Positions 43,705-52,316 of a stretch of 64,000 nt of DNA are shown here, piece by piece. Both the position numbers and the translations under genes were made by a program. The notes under the pieces were generated by a model. The model was not told the origin of the DNA. It saw only the letters and a program-made list of their open reading frames with translations, and ran no database searches. How positions within the stretch are numbered: the first letter of the stretch is position 1; each line of letters begins with the position of its first letter. The stretch spans positions 1-64,000 of the forward strand of contig NZ_JAPIVT010000010.1 in NCBI RefSeq assembly GCF_026239735.1, given 5' to 3'. Origin of the DNA: Pedobacter sp. MC2016-05. GTDB taxonomy: Bacteria > Bacteroidota > Bacteroidia > Sphingobacteriales > Sphingobacteriaceae.

Positions 43705-44727
43705 ATGAGTCAGCTTACATCGTTTAAATATTTCATTTTTCTTTTTCTGGTACTAACTTTCATTCAGGCAAATGCTCAGGACCCTAGATACCCGGCAGAA
43801 ATTACGGTTGCTCAGGATGGTACTGGAAACTACAAAACCATTCAGGAAGCGGTAAATTCCATTCGTGATTTAGGGGAAAAACAAGTAGTCATCAAAATTA
43901 AAAATGGTACCTATCAGGAAAAAATCGTTATTCCTTCTTGGAAGATAAACCTGAAACTGATAGGAGAAAGTAAAGAACATACCATCATCACCAACAACGA
44001 TTATTCTGGAAAACCGGTTCCTGGAGGCAAAGATGCATTTGGTTTGGAGAAGATGTCTACTTATACTTCTTACACAATTTTAGTTCAGGGGAGTGATGTT
44101 TCGTTGGAAAAATTGACCATCATAAACGCTGCCGGTCGTGTTGGGCAGGCAGTAGCATTGCATGTTGAAAGCGATCGTTTCACCGCAAAGAACTGTAATA
44201 TTTCAGGCAATCAGGATACTTTATATGCAGCAACAGAAAGTAGTCGCCAGTTTTACCAGGATTGCTTTATTGAAGGAACAACCGATTTTATTTTCGGGAA
44301 ATCGACTGTAGTTTTTCAGAATTGTATTATCAAAAATTTAAGCGATTCTTACATTACAGCCGCCTCAACCTCACAAAATCAACCTTTCGGTTTTGTGTTT
44401 TTGAATTGCAAAATCATTGCTGATCCTTACGTTTCCAAAGCCTATTTAGGACGTCCATGGCGGCCATACGCCAAAACAGTTTTCATCCAATGCGAATTAG
44501 GGAAGCATATTTCACCTCTCGGATGGAGTCCCTGGAAAGGTGACAAAATGTTTCCTGATAAAGAACAAACCGCACTTTACGCCGAATATCAAAGTGCAGG
44601 TTTGGGCGCTTCACCATCAACCCGACTCCCATGGACCAAACAATTATCAGATAAAGAAGCTAAAACATGCAACCTTAAAAATATTCTCAGTGGATCTGAT
44701 CACTGGAACCCTTTAACGGATTTATAA
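43705..44727 (+). CDS. Pectinesterase, CE8 family
   Basis: A 340-residue exported enzyme that removes methyl esters from pectin. A signal peptide ends at residue 24 (FIQANAQ). CE8 motifs are all present: GQAVAL (Gln148), GNQDTLY (Gln170, Asp171), GTTDFIFG (Asp194, the nucleophile) and YLGRPWRPYAKTVF (Arg250, Trp252). It folds as a right-handed beta-helix, and de-esterified pectin would feed the pectate lyase and polygalacturonase. The stop codon overlaps the start of the CE12 esterase gene by one base (TAATG), so they form an operon. It shares the fold and sites with the second CE8 gene at 60421. Confidence 0.95.
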   Translation: MSQLTSFKYFIFLFLVLTFIQANAQDPRYPAEITVAQDGTGNYKTIQEAVNSIRDLGEKQVVIKIKNGTYQEKIVIPSWKINLKLIGESKEHTIITNNDYSGKPVPGGKDAFGLEKMSTYTSYTILVQGSDVSLEKLTIINAAGRVGQAVALHVESDRFTAKNCNISGNQDTLYAATESSRQFYQDCFIEGTTDFIFGKSTVVFQNCIIKNLSDSYITAASTSQNQPFGFVFLNCKIIADPYVSKAYLGRPWRPYAKTVFIQCELGKHISPLGWSPWKGDKMFPDKEQTALYAEYQSAGLGASPSTRLPWTKQLSDKEAKTCNLKNILSGSDHWNPLTDL

Positions 44728-45470
44728 TGAATAAACCAAAATTTTACGCCGGCTTTGGCATGGCCCTCCTTGTGCTATTGTTTGCTTTCAAATCTCAACA
44801 GAAACAAACAGTCCTATATATTATTGGCGATTCTACTGCGGCAAATAAGGCAGCAGATAAGTTCCCTGAAACGGGTTGGGGGATGGAATTGCAGCGTTTT
44901 TTTAAGGACGAAGTGAAAGTAGATAACAGGGCTTTAAATGGCAGAAGTACTAAATCTTTCCGTGCTGAAAAGCGATGGCAACCGGTTTTGGATAATTTGA
45001 AAGTGGACGATTATGTATTTATTGAATTCGGGCACAATGATGAGAAAATCGATAAGCCAACGGTTGGTGTTTCCTTAGCAGATTTTAAAATCAACCTTAT
45101 TAATTATGTTAATGAAACCAGGAGTAAAAAGGCCATTCCCGTATTGCTTACACCAATTTCGAGGAGAAGCTTTAAGGACGGTGTGCTGGTAGATTCGCAT
45201 GGCGATTATCCTAAAATTACAAGATTGGTTGCAGATTCATTAAAAGTGCCGCTGATTGATATGCTGGCCAAAACAGAAAAATTATTGAATAAATTAGGTA
45301 ATCAGGCATCTATAAAATTGTTTCTTCATGTTGATTCCGGACATGTAAATTATCCCAAAGGGAAAAAGGATGATACACATCTAAGTCCAGATGGCGCGAA
45401 ACAAATAGCCGGCCTGGCAGTGCAGGGAATCAGAGAAAACAAACTGAGCTTGGTGAAGAAATTGAAATAA
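44727..45470 (+). CDS. Rhamnogalacturonan acetylesterase, CE12 (SGNH)
   Basis: A 247-residue SGNH hydrolase that deacetylates pectin. The N-terminus has a hydrophobic stretch (residues 8-21), probably a signal anchor or signal peptide. Block I is YIIGDSTAAN with nucleophile Ser36, block II is ALNGRSTKSF, block III is IEFGHNDE with Asn104, and block V is DDTHLSPDG with the catalytic Asp-His pair. It overlaps the preceding CE8 gene by one base, so methyl-ester and acetyl-ester removal are coordinated. A bidirectional terminator follows. Confidence 0.93.
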   Translation: MNKPKFYAGFGMALLVLLFAFKSQQKQTVLYIIGDSTAANKAADKFPETGWGMELQRFFKDEVKVDNRALNGRSTKSFRAEKRWQPVLDNLKVDDYVFIEFGHNDEKIDKPTVGVSLADFKINLINYVNETRSKKAIPVLLTPISRRSFKDGVLVDSHGDYPKITRLVADSLKVPLIDMLAKTEKLLNKLGNQASIKLFLHVDSGHVNYPKGKKDDTHLSPDGAKQIAGLAVQGIRENKLSLVKKLK

Positions 45471-45631
45471 AGGGTTGCTACAGCTATTGGCTTTTGAGAT
45501 TGCTTTGCTATTTCTCTAACCTAGTCGTCATGCTAAATTTATTTCAGGGTATCATTAGCATGAAAGATGCTTAATAAATTCCACCTCAGGATTCTTCAAA
45601 TCAAGCTGATTATCTCTCAAAAGGCAAAAAA

Positions 45632-45667
45632 GCCGCAGATTCACAAAACAATCTGTGAATCTGCGGC
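45632..45667. terminator. Bidirectional intrinsic terminator
   Basis: A perfect 14-bp stem, GCCGCAGATTCACA with TGTGAATCTGCGGC, around an 8-base loop. It is flanked by AAAAAA on the left (T-run on the minus strand) and CTTTTTAAC on the right. It serves both the CE12 esterase and the convergent dehydrogenase gene. Confidence 0.88.
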
Positions 45668-45685
45668 CAACTTTTTAACTATTTA

Positions 45686-47311
45686 CTAAAAAATATACTT
45701 CGTACTTAAGAAATTTGAATCATTCCCATTCACAATTTCATTTAATAGTTTCTTGTTGTCATCGGTAAATTTGGTGGCCACCAATGAGCGGATAGAAAAG
45801 GAACGCAAAGCATCAACGACAGAAAGTGTTCCTTCGGCACTATCTTTACGGCCTGTGAAAGGGAAGACGTCTGGTCCGCGTTGGCATTGGCAATTAATGT
45901 TTACCCGGCTTACCTGATTAACCAAAGGATCGATTAGTGATGAAATGACATTGGCATTGCTGCTAAAAATACTTACTTGTTGTCCGTGGGGCGAGCCGAT
46001 TAAATATTCGATGGGTTCTTCCAAATCATCAAAAGGAACAACCGGTACAATCGGTCCAAACTGCTCTTCTCGATACAGTTTCATGTTGCTGTTTACCGGA
46101 TATACAATGGCAGGATAAACAAACGTTTCGAAAATTTGACCACCATTCTTGTTTACCACTTTAGCGCCATGCGCAATGGCATCATCAATGCAATCTTTTA
46201 AATATTCAGGTTTATTTAATTCAGGTAGCGGCGTTAGATTTACGCCCTTTTCCCAAGGCATTCCGAATTTTAGCTTTTCAACTTCTGTAGAAAACCGTTT
46301 TAAGAATTCTTGTGCCAAACTTCGGTGAACGTAAACAATTTTCAATGCTGTACAGCGCTGGCCATTAAACGAAAGTGAGCCCAAAACAGTTTCAGAAACC
46401 GCCAGATCCAGATCAGCATCTTTAGTGATGATGGCTGCGTTTTTGGCATCTAAGCCTAAAATAGCTCTTAAACGGTTTACTTTTGGATGCAATTTCTTAA
46501 GCTCATTTGCCACCTTGCTTGAACCGATCAAAGTTAATACATTGATTTTCCCTGATTTCATTAAACCTGGTACAATGGTATTTCCGCGACCATAAATGGT
46601 ATTTACAACTCCTTTTGGAAAGCTTGAACGGAAAGCATCTAGCAAGGGATAATGCAATAACGTTCCGTGTTTAGGTGGTTTAAATAAAAGTGTATTGCCC
46701 ATAATCAGGGCCGGAATTAAAGTAGTAAAAGTTTCATTTAAGGGATAATTAAACGGACCCATACACAGCACAACGCCCAGCGGCGAACGACGTACCTGAG
46801 CAACAATTCCCTGCTCGATTTCGAAACGAGAAGATTGCCTGTCAATATCTTTCAGGGCATCGATGGTTGCGTAAATATATTCAACTGTACGATCGAATTC
46901 CTTGATTGAGTCGGCGTAAGATTTACCAATTTCCCACATAATCAGCTTAGCCACAATCTCCTTTTGCTCCAGCATTTTGTGCGTAAAGTTTTCTACGCAG
47001 GTAATGCGATCGGCTACGCTCATGGTTGGCCATTGCCCGCGACCATTATCGTAAGCCGCTACGGCTGCATCTAAAGCCTCGGTGGATTCTTTTTCGGTAC
47101 ATACGGGAAAACTTCCGATGCGCTTCCTTTTGTATCCTTCGGGAGTTTTGATGCAAACTGGAGAAAAAACCTCGTTAAAAGGTCCGTTCCACGGTTTCAT
47201 TTCTCCATTAGATAGAAACTCTTTTTGATTGATTTCTTCTTTGAGCCTAAATTCATCTGGAATCTGGTTCTCTTCAACGAAAATACTTTCGAGGTTTAGC
47301 GTGGTGCTCAA
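45686..47311 (-). CDS. GapN-like NADP-dependent glyceraldehyde-3-phosphate dehydrogenase
   Basis: A 541-residue aldehyde dehydrogenase whose C-terminal region CQRGPDVFPFTGRKDSAEGTLSV resembles the non-phosphorylating GAPDH (GapN/ALDH11) group. It would oxidise glyceraldehyde-3-phosphate to 3-phosphoglycerate and make NADPH. The nucleophile is Cys320 in SFNGQRCTALK, and VLCMGPFNYPLNE near residue 182 is the Rossmann site. The usual ELGGK, carrying the catalytic Glu, reads GLDAK here (residues 286-290). It is the last gene of the uronate run and would consume GAP from KDPG cleavage. Another aldehyde substrate is possible. Confidence 0.82.
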   Translation of the reverse strand: MSTTLNLESIFVEENQIPDEFRLKEEINQKEFLSNGEMKPWNGPFNEVFSPVCIKTPEGYKRKRIGSFPVCTEKESTEALDAAVAAYDNGRGQWPTMSVADRITCVENFTHKMLEQKEIVAKLIMWEIGKSYADSIKEFDRTVEYIYATIDALKDIDRQSSRFEIEQGIVAQVRRSPLGVVLCMGPFNYPLNETFTTLIPALIMGNTLLFKPPKHGTLLHYPLLDAFRSSFPKGVVNTIYGRGNTIVPGLMKSGKINVLTLIGSSKVANELKKLHPKVNRLRAILGLDAKNAAIITKDADLDLAVSETVLGSLSFNGQRCTALKIVYVHRSLAQEFLKRFSTEVEKLKFGMPWEKGVNLTPLPELNKPEYLKDCIDDAIAHGAKVVNKNGGQIFETFVYPAIVYPVNSNMKLYREEQFGPIVPVVPFDDLEEPIEYLIGSPHGQQVSIFSSNANVISSLIDPLVNQVSRVNINCQCQRGPDVFPFTGRKDSAEGTLSVVDALRSFSIRSLVATKFTDDNKKLLNEIVNGNDSNFLSTKYIF

Positions 47312-47344
47312 TGTTGGCTTGGTTGTTAGGGTTTATAATGGTGT

Positions 47345-47369
47345 TAATCTATAGTTTAAGTATAGATTA
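47345..47369. repeat. Perfect 9-bp inverted repeat upstream of the GapN-like gene
   Basis: TAATCTATA-GTTTAAG-TATAGATTA. It lies 34 bases upstream of the dehydrogenase start (minus strand) and could be an operator or a small hairpin. Confidence 0.55.
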
Positions 47370-47381
47370 GTTTTATTTTTA

Positions 47382-47423
47382 AGGCTGAAGGTTTAGCGTA
47401 GTTAATTCGCAAACCTTCAGCCT
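47382..47423 (-). terminator. Strong hairpin after the hexuronate transporter gene
   Basis: AGGCTGAAGGTTT (47382-47394) and AAACCTTCAGCCT (47411-47423) pair perfectly around a 16-base loop, 6 bases beyond the transporter stop. There is no U-tract on the minus strand, so it may stabilise the mRNA end or act as a weak terminator. Confidence 0.5.
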
Positions 47424-47428
47424 GATAA

Positions 47429-48868
47429 TTATGCTAATTCGATAACTTTATACTTCGGTACTAATGTTTTCATCACTGTCCAGCCAATTAAGTAACAAAC
47501 CGCACAGATAGAGAAGATAATGAAATAACCGGCTTCTTCGCCTTTGAAACCCATAAAAACGATTTCATTTTTACCCGTATAATCAAACAGTAAACCCGAT
47601 CCTTTATTGATAATGAAAGAGCCGATACCGCCTGCCATACCACCGATGCCAGTAATAGTTGCAATGGCTTTTTTAGGAAACATATCGCCCACGGTAGAAA
47701 AAATATTTGCTGACCAAGCCTGGTGTGCTGCTCCGGCAATACCGATGATGATTACTGGAATCCAATAAGTAATATGACCCAAAGGTTGTGCTGCCAAAGC
47801 TAAAAGCGGAAAAAATGCGAAAATTAGCATCGCTCTCATTCTGCCTTCGTAAGGGTTCATGCCTTTTTTATCAACGAAGTAAGTTGGTAACCAGCCGCCG
47901 ATAATGGATAGCAGCGTAATCATGTAAAGCACAAATAAAGGTAAAGCACTCTGGGTAGAGTCCATTCCGTAAACCGATTTAAGATAGGCTGGTGTCCAGA
48001 ATAAAAAGAACCACCATACACCGTCCGTCATAAATTTACCAAAGGCAAAAGCCCAGGTTTGTTTGTATTTGAAGCAATCGATAAACGATACTTTTTCTTT
48101 GGTTTCTTCTACATAATCGGCCAATTTTCTATCTGCGATTAAATCTTGTTGGATGTAGGCCAACTCTTCAGCGCTTACTCTTTTATGCAATTCTGGTTTG
48201 TTGTAAACGAAAACCCAAAGTCCCATCCATACAAAACCTAAAGCACCGATGATGATGAAAGACATTTCCCAGCCATAAGCCTTCGCAATAAAAGGAATGG
48301 TAATCGGAGCAGCCAAAGCACCCACAGTAGCCCCAGCATTAAAGATACTGGTTGCAAAAGCACGGTCTTTTTTAGGGAAATATTCTGCTGTGGCTTTAAT
48401 CGCCGCAGGGAAATTCCCGGCTTCACCTACTGCCAAAACAAATCTTGCAAAGATGAACAAAGTAACACTTACCGAAACAACCATTCCGGTATCGTTAACT
48501 CTACCAATAATTTCTTTTGCTCCTTCGAATCCTACAAACCAATTGCCTTCGATGATTCCGGCAGTAGCGATACCGCAGTAAGCATGTAAACACGCACCAA
48601 CAGACCATACACCAATTGCCCAGAGAAAGCCTTTTTTGGTGTCTAACTTATCAACCAAACGACCAGCAAAAAGCATTGAAATGGCATAAAATATAGAGAA
48701 CAATGCGGTAATATTTCCATAATCATTATTATCCCAATGAAACTCTGGTTTAATAAAATCTGTCCATGTTAACGAAAGTACCTGTCTATCTAAGTAATTT
48801 ATGGTGGTGGCAAGAAACAGGAGTAAACATATCGTCCATCGGTATTTGCCTATTTTTGGTTGATTCAT
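47429..48868 (-). CDS. exuT: Hexuronate MFS transporter (ExuT-like)
   Basis: A 479-residue, 12-helix inner-membrane transporter of the anion:cation symporter (ACS) group. YRWTICLLLFLATTINYLDRQVLSL at the N-terminus is the ExuT signature, followed by FARFVLAVGEAGNFPAAIKATAEYFPKKDRAFA near residues 140-170, and IGIAGAAHQAWSANIFSTVGDMFPKKAIATITGIGGMAGGIG near 380-425. It should bring galacturonate or glucuronate into the cell. The gene lies 22 bases after kdgA in the uronate run, with kdgK and uxaC before it. Galacturonate is favoured by the pectin enzymes. Confidence 0.92.
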   Translation of the reverse strand: MNQPKIGKYRWTICLLLFLATTINYLDRQVLSLTWTDFIKPEFHWDNNDYGNITALFSIFYAISMLFAGRLVDKLDTKKGFLWAIGVWSVGACLHAYCGIATAGIIEGNWFVGFEGAKEIIGRVNDTGMVVSVSVTLFIFARFVLAVGEAGNFPAAIKATAEYFPKKDRAFATSIFNAGATVGALAAPITIPFIAKAYGWEMSFIIIGALGFVWMGLWVFVYNKPELHKRVSAEELAYIQQDLIADRKLADYVEETKEKVSFIDCFKYKQTWAFAFGKFMTDGVWWFFLFWTPAYLKSVYGMDSTQSALPLFVLYMITLLSIIGGWLPTYFVDKKGMNPYEGRMRAMLIFAFFPLLALAAQPLGHITYWIPVIIIGIAGAAHQAWSANIFSTVGDMFPKKAIATITGIGGMAGGIGSFIINKGSGLLFDYTGKNEIVFMGFKGEEAGYFIIFSICAVCYLIGWTVMKTLVPKYKVIELA

Positions 48869-48889
48869 TTGGTTAGTGGTATTTAAATT

Positions 48890-49552
48890 TTACTTGCTTT
48901 GCTTAATTAAGTCGAGTGCGAGTTTGGTGTTATCTGCCAGTTCTTCATAAAGGCCTTTTGCCATTACGTCTTTACTAATTAATTTGCTGCCCATGCCTAC
49001 CGCACAAACGCCAGCCTTGAACCAGGTTTTTAAATTCTCAGCATCGATTTCAACGCCACCTGTAGGCATAAATAATTGCCCTGCGAATAAATCTTTTATT
49101 GATGATACGAACTCCGGTCCTAAAATGTTGGCAGGGAAAATCTTAATTAACATTGCTTTATGCTGTTGTGCAATACTAATTTCCGTCGGCGTCATACATC
49201 CAGGAATCCAAAGCATCCCGATTTTGTTCGCTATTTCAGCTACCTCAGGGTTTACGATTGGCGCCACGATAAAGTCTGTTCCGGCATCGATAAAAGCATT
49301 TGCATCAGCAGCTGTTTTGATGGTGCCAATACCCAAATAAAGATCAGGCATTTCAGCATCACGTACTTCTTTTAACTTTTTAAAATTAGGTAAAGCGGAT
49401 TTACCACGATTGGTATATTCAAAAACGCGGACACCTGCATTATACAAAGTGCGTAAAATTTCTACACTTCCAGTTTCGCTATCCTGATAGAAAAGCGGAA
49501 GCATCCCTTGTTCTAAAATGGCATCTAAAATTTTGTGTTTGTTACTAATCAT
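48890..49552 (-). CDS. kdgA: KDPG aldolase
   Basis: A 220-residue class I aldolase that splits 2-keto-3-deoxy-6-phosphogluconate into pyruvate and glyceraldehyde-3-phosphate. The Schiff-base Lys is Lys137 in AMLIKIFPAN. Glu45 and Arg49 in VFEYTNRG match the EvTxR catalytic motif, and GIGTIKTAADA near 74-84 and MPTGGVE near 162 complete the barrel. The start overlaps the end of kdgK by 8 bases, so translation is coupled. It is the product-forming step that joins uronate breakdown to central metabolism. It could also handle KDPGal. Confidence 0.95.
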   Translation of the reverse strand: MISNKHKILDAILEQGMLPLFYQDSETGSVEILRTLYNAGVRVFEYTNRGKSALPNFKKLKEVRDAEMPDLYLGIGTIKTAADANAFIDAGTDFIVAPIVNPEVAEIANKIGMLWIPGCMTPTEISIAQQHKAMLIKIFPANILGPEFVSSIKDLFAGQLFMPTGGVEIDAENLKTWFKAGVCAVGMGSKLISKDVMAKGLYEELADNTKLALDLIKQSK

Positions 49553-50600
49553 GGCGTATCATTATTTTTTCAATGTCTGCTACGGTACTCGTCGTGGCAT
49601 CGCTTGGAATGTATAATTTATCGTAGGCTGCAGCGGTTGCAAAATTTAAAGTTTCTTCCACAGGTAACTGGTTATAAAAACCATAAATTAATCCTGCCAT
49701 AAAACAATCGCCACTGCCTACTTTATCTAAAATTTCATCTGAAACATATTCTTCAGATACGGTTAGTTTGTCTTCGGTATAAATTGCGGTGTAATATTGT
49801 ATTCCTTTTCCATTATCGAAACGGAAGGTGTTGGCTACAGCTCTGCAAGCTGGAAACAAACTTAATATTTCTTTAGAGGTATCCGTTGCTTGTTGCAGTA
49901 ACGTTTCCTTTGCATAACCTTCTGTGGGCTTTAAATCTTCGTGAAGAGCAGTACCTAACATTTTGTTAGCCGCCCAAACGTTGCCCATGATTAAAGTGCA
50001 ATATTTTGCCAGTTCAGGTAGAACATCTATCGGATCTTTACCATATTTCCAGAGTTTAGCTCTGTAATTTAAATCCAGCGAAATAATAATATTTCTTTCA
50101 CTTGCTTCTTTTAAAGCCTCAAGGCAAACATCAGCTATCGATTGGTTGATAGCAGGACATATAGCGCTGAAATGGAACCAGGTAATCCCCTGAAAAACTT
50201 TATCCCAGTCAATCTGACCAACTTTCAATTCTGCATAAGAAGAATTTGCCCTATCGTAAATTACTCCGGCATTTTTTAAATCTTTCCCTTTTGGGAGATA
50301 GTATAACCCCAATCTATCGCCGCCAAAAACCATTGGCGAGGTATCAATATTTCTAACTTTTAAATACTCTTCAATCTCTCGGGTAACAGAATTATCTGGC
50401 ATAGCCGATAAATAAGCAGATGGAACATTCCACAACGCCAATGCAGTGGCCGCATTTAGTTCAGCGCCACCAACGTAAAAAGGCAACCTACTTTCCTTTA
50501 ACCATTGCCCATCCATATCAGGGCAAATACGCAAAAGGATTTCTCCGAAACTTAAAACTTTTTCTCCTTTTTTTACCAAGGATGATATCTGGTCACTCAT
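49545..50600 (-). CDS. kdgK: 2-Keto-3-deoxygluconate kinase (PfkB family)
   Basis: A 351-residue sugar kinase that turns KDG into KDPG. I start at 50600 (MSDQISSLVKKGEKVLSFGEILLRI), 13 codons after the first possible Met, because the KVLSFGEILLR strand begins the PfkB fold. The catalytic GxGD motif is KVGSGDCFMAGLIYGF near residue 305, with Asp as base. PFYVGGAELNAATALALW near residue 45 is the substrate-binding GG motif. The stop overlaps kdgA by 8 bases. The enzyme sits between uxaC and kdgA as expected in the pathway order. Confidence 0.93.
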   Translation of the reverse strand: MSDQISSLVKKGEKVLSFGEILLRICPDMDGQWLKESRLPFYVGGAELNAATALALWNVPSAYLSAMPDNSVTREIEEYLKVRNIDTSPMVFGGDRLGLYYLPKGKDLKNAGVIYDRANSSYAELKVGQIDWDKVFQGITWFHFSAICPAINQSIADVCLEALKEASERNIIISLDLNYRAKLWKYGKDPIDVLPELAKYCTLIMGNVWAANKMLGTALHEDLKPTEGYAKETLLQQATDTSKEILSLFPACRAVANTFRFDNGKGIQYYTAIYTEDKLTVSEEYVSDEILDKVGSGDCFMAGLIYGFYNQLPVEETLNFATAAAYDKLYIPSDATTSTVADIEKIMIRHD

Positions 50601-50684
50601 TATATGTTTTATCGGTTTTGCTTTAGTTCGTGTGGCCACGAACCAGATTATTCCGGTTCATGAAAACGCCACCGAAATTTTTAA

Positions 50685-52085
50685 TTAAAAGGTAAAGTAA
50701 TTTTTTGCGTTAAAATAAGAAATATCCTGCACTATCTTGCCTACCCACTCAATATCATTTGGCAATTCTCCATTCTCCACATCTTCGCCAAACAGATTGC
50801 AAACAATTCGGCGGAAATATTCGTGGCGTGGGAAAGACAAGAAACTACGTGAATCTGTCAACATCCCCACCAAACGGCTTAGAAGCCCCATGTTTGATAG
50901 TGCATTTAATTGTTTAATCATGCCGTCTTTCTGATCTAAAAACCACCAGGCGGAACCGAACTGAACTTTGCCCGCAACAGAACCATCATTAAAGTTTCCA
51001 ATCATTGTGGCGATAAGTTCATTATCTGCAGGGTTTAAGTTGTAGATGATGGTTTTCGCCAGTTTATCTTGGTTATCTAAACGGTTTAAAAATTTTGAAA
51101 GCATTCTCGCCTGGCTAAAATCACCAATTGAATCCCATCCTGTATCTGGGCCTAACTGACGTAACATTCGGGCATTGTTATTACGTAAAGCGCCTAGATG
51201 ATACTGCTGCACCCATCCTTTTTCGTGATCCCATTCTGCAAAATAGATCAGCATAGCTGATTTAAATTTTAAGTTTTCCTCGTAAGAAATCTCCTGATTG
51301 CTACGGATTTTATCAAAAATTGAGCTGATTTCTTCATCCGTATAATCTTCGGCATAAATCTGCTCTAAGCCGTGATCGGAAACCGAGCAACCGTTTTCGG
51401 CAAAATAATCGTGGCGACTTTTTAAGGCGTCGATATATTCTTGAAAACTGGAGATTGATTTACTCACAACACCTTCCAATTTGTTAATATAATCGTTTAA
51501 GCCGGCAACATCATCACTGTTCATCGCCTTATCCGGACGGAAAGCCGGCAACATTTTTAAGGCTACACCCTCGGCTGCCAGTTGCTGATGAAAGTTTAAG
51601 CTATCCAGCGGATCATCAGTCGTACAAACCGCTTCTACATTCATTTTTGCCAACAAGCCGCGAACAGAATATTCTGGAGTTTGCAACTTTGCAGAACATT
51701 CATCGTAAATTTTACGAGCGGTTTTGCCAGATAAAATATCGGCGATTCCAAAATATCTTTGCAGCTCTAAATGAGTCCAATGGTATAAAGGATTACGCAA
51801 AGTGTAAGGTACCGTTTCAGCCCATTTCTCAAATTTTTCAAAGTCAGATGCGTCGCCGGTGATGTATTTTTCATCAACTCCATTGGCTCGCATCGCTCTC
51901 CATTTGTAGTGATCGCCTGCCAACCAAACCTGTGTAATATTTTCAAACTGCTTATCGTTTGCAATTTGCTCCGGAATTAAGTGATTGTGATAATCGATAA
52001 TGGGTAATGATTTTGCGAAATCATGGTAAAGCTTTTCAGCTGTTTCATTTTGCAAAAGGAAATTTTCGTCTAAAAAAGGTTTCAT
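50685..52085 (-). CDS. uxaC: Uronate (glucuronate/galacturonate) isomerase
   Basis: A 466-residue amidohydrolase-fold isomerase that converts galacturonate to tagaturonate and glucuronate to fructuronate. The Met at 52085 (MKPFLDENFLLQNETAEKLYHDFAKS) is chosen because the family begins this way; 15 more codons upstream have no family match. The metal motif is IDYHNHLIPEQI near residue 32. LYHWTHLELQRYFGI and EAVCTTDDPLDSL are typical of UxaC, and GSAWWFLDQKDGM and DSRSFLSFPRHEYFRRIVC close the barrel. It is followed by kdgK 84 bases later. Together with uxaB and uxaA it completes the Ashwell-type path. Confidence 0.95.
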   Translation of the reverse strand: MKPFLDENFLLQNETAEKLYHDFAKSLPIIDYHNHLIPEQIANDKQFENITQVWLAGDHYKWRAMRANGVDEKYITGDASDFEKFEKWAETVPYTLRNPLYHWTHLELQRYFGIADILSGKTARKIYDECSAKLQTPEYSVRGLLAKMNVEAVCTTDDPLDSLNFHQQLAAEGVALKMLPAFRPDKAMNSDDVAGLNDYINKLEGVVSKSISSFQEYIDALKSRHDYFAENGCSVSDHGLEQIYAEDYTDEEISSIFDKIRSNQEISYEENLKFKSAMLIYFAEWDHEKGWVQQYHLGALRNNNARMLRQLGPDTGWDSIGDFSQARMLSKFLNRLDNQDKLAKTIIYNLNPADNELIATMIGNFNDGSVAGKVQFGSAWWFLDQKDGMIKQLNALSNMGLLSRLVGMLTDSRSFLSFPRHEYFRRIVCNLFGEDVENGELPNDIEWVGKIVQDISYFNAKNYFTF

Positions 52086-52161
52086 TCTTTTGAGATTTGA
52101 GACATTAGATACGAGATTTGAGATTTTCAAAACGCCTATCTTTTATATCGTATTTTTTAAT

Positions 52162-52274
52162 GTGGTCTGTGAGGACACAGACCACGGATTTTGTTTTTAT
52201 ATCCCTCGTTATCTAAATTAACAAAGCAATCTTATGAATCAGATTACTTCGTGCCTCGCAACGACGGTTTGTGA
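52162..52274. repeat. Palindrome and rearranged CGTCATTGCG-family piece between uxaC and uxaA
   Basis: GTGGTCTGTG-AGGA-CACAGACCAC at 52162-52185 is a perfect 10-bp inverted repeat. A similar palindrome core, GGACACAGACCACG, recurs at 63440-63453. At 52232-52274 the reverse strand reads GTCGTTGCGAGGCACGAAG followed by TAATCTGATTCATAAGATTGC, matching the repeat at 9701-9776. No gene is seen in 52086-52316; the remainder is AGTT/AGTC-rich filler. Confidence 0.6.
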
Positions 52275-52316
52275 AAGTTGGACTTCGGACTAAATATTCC
52301 CGACTCAAACCCCCTA

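Noticed and set aside
48297..48581. Open frame on the plus strand inside the hexuronate transporter gene
   Set aside because: It is opposite a clear transporter gene and shows no independent motif. It is a shadow of that gene.
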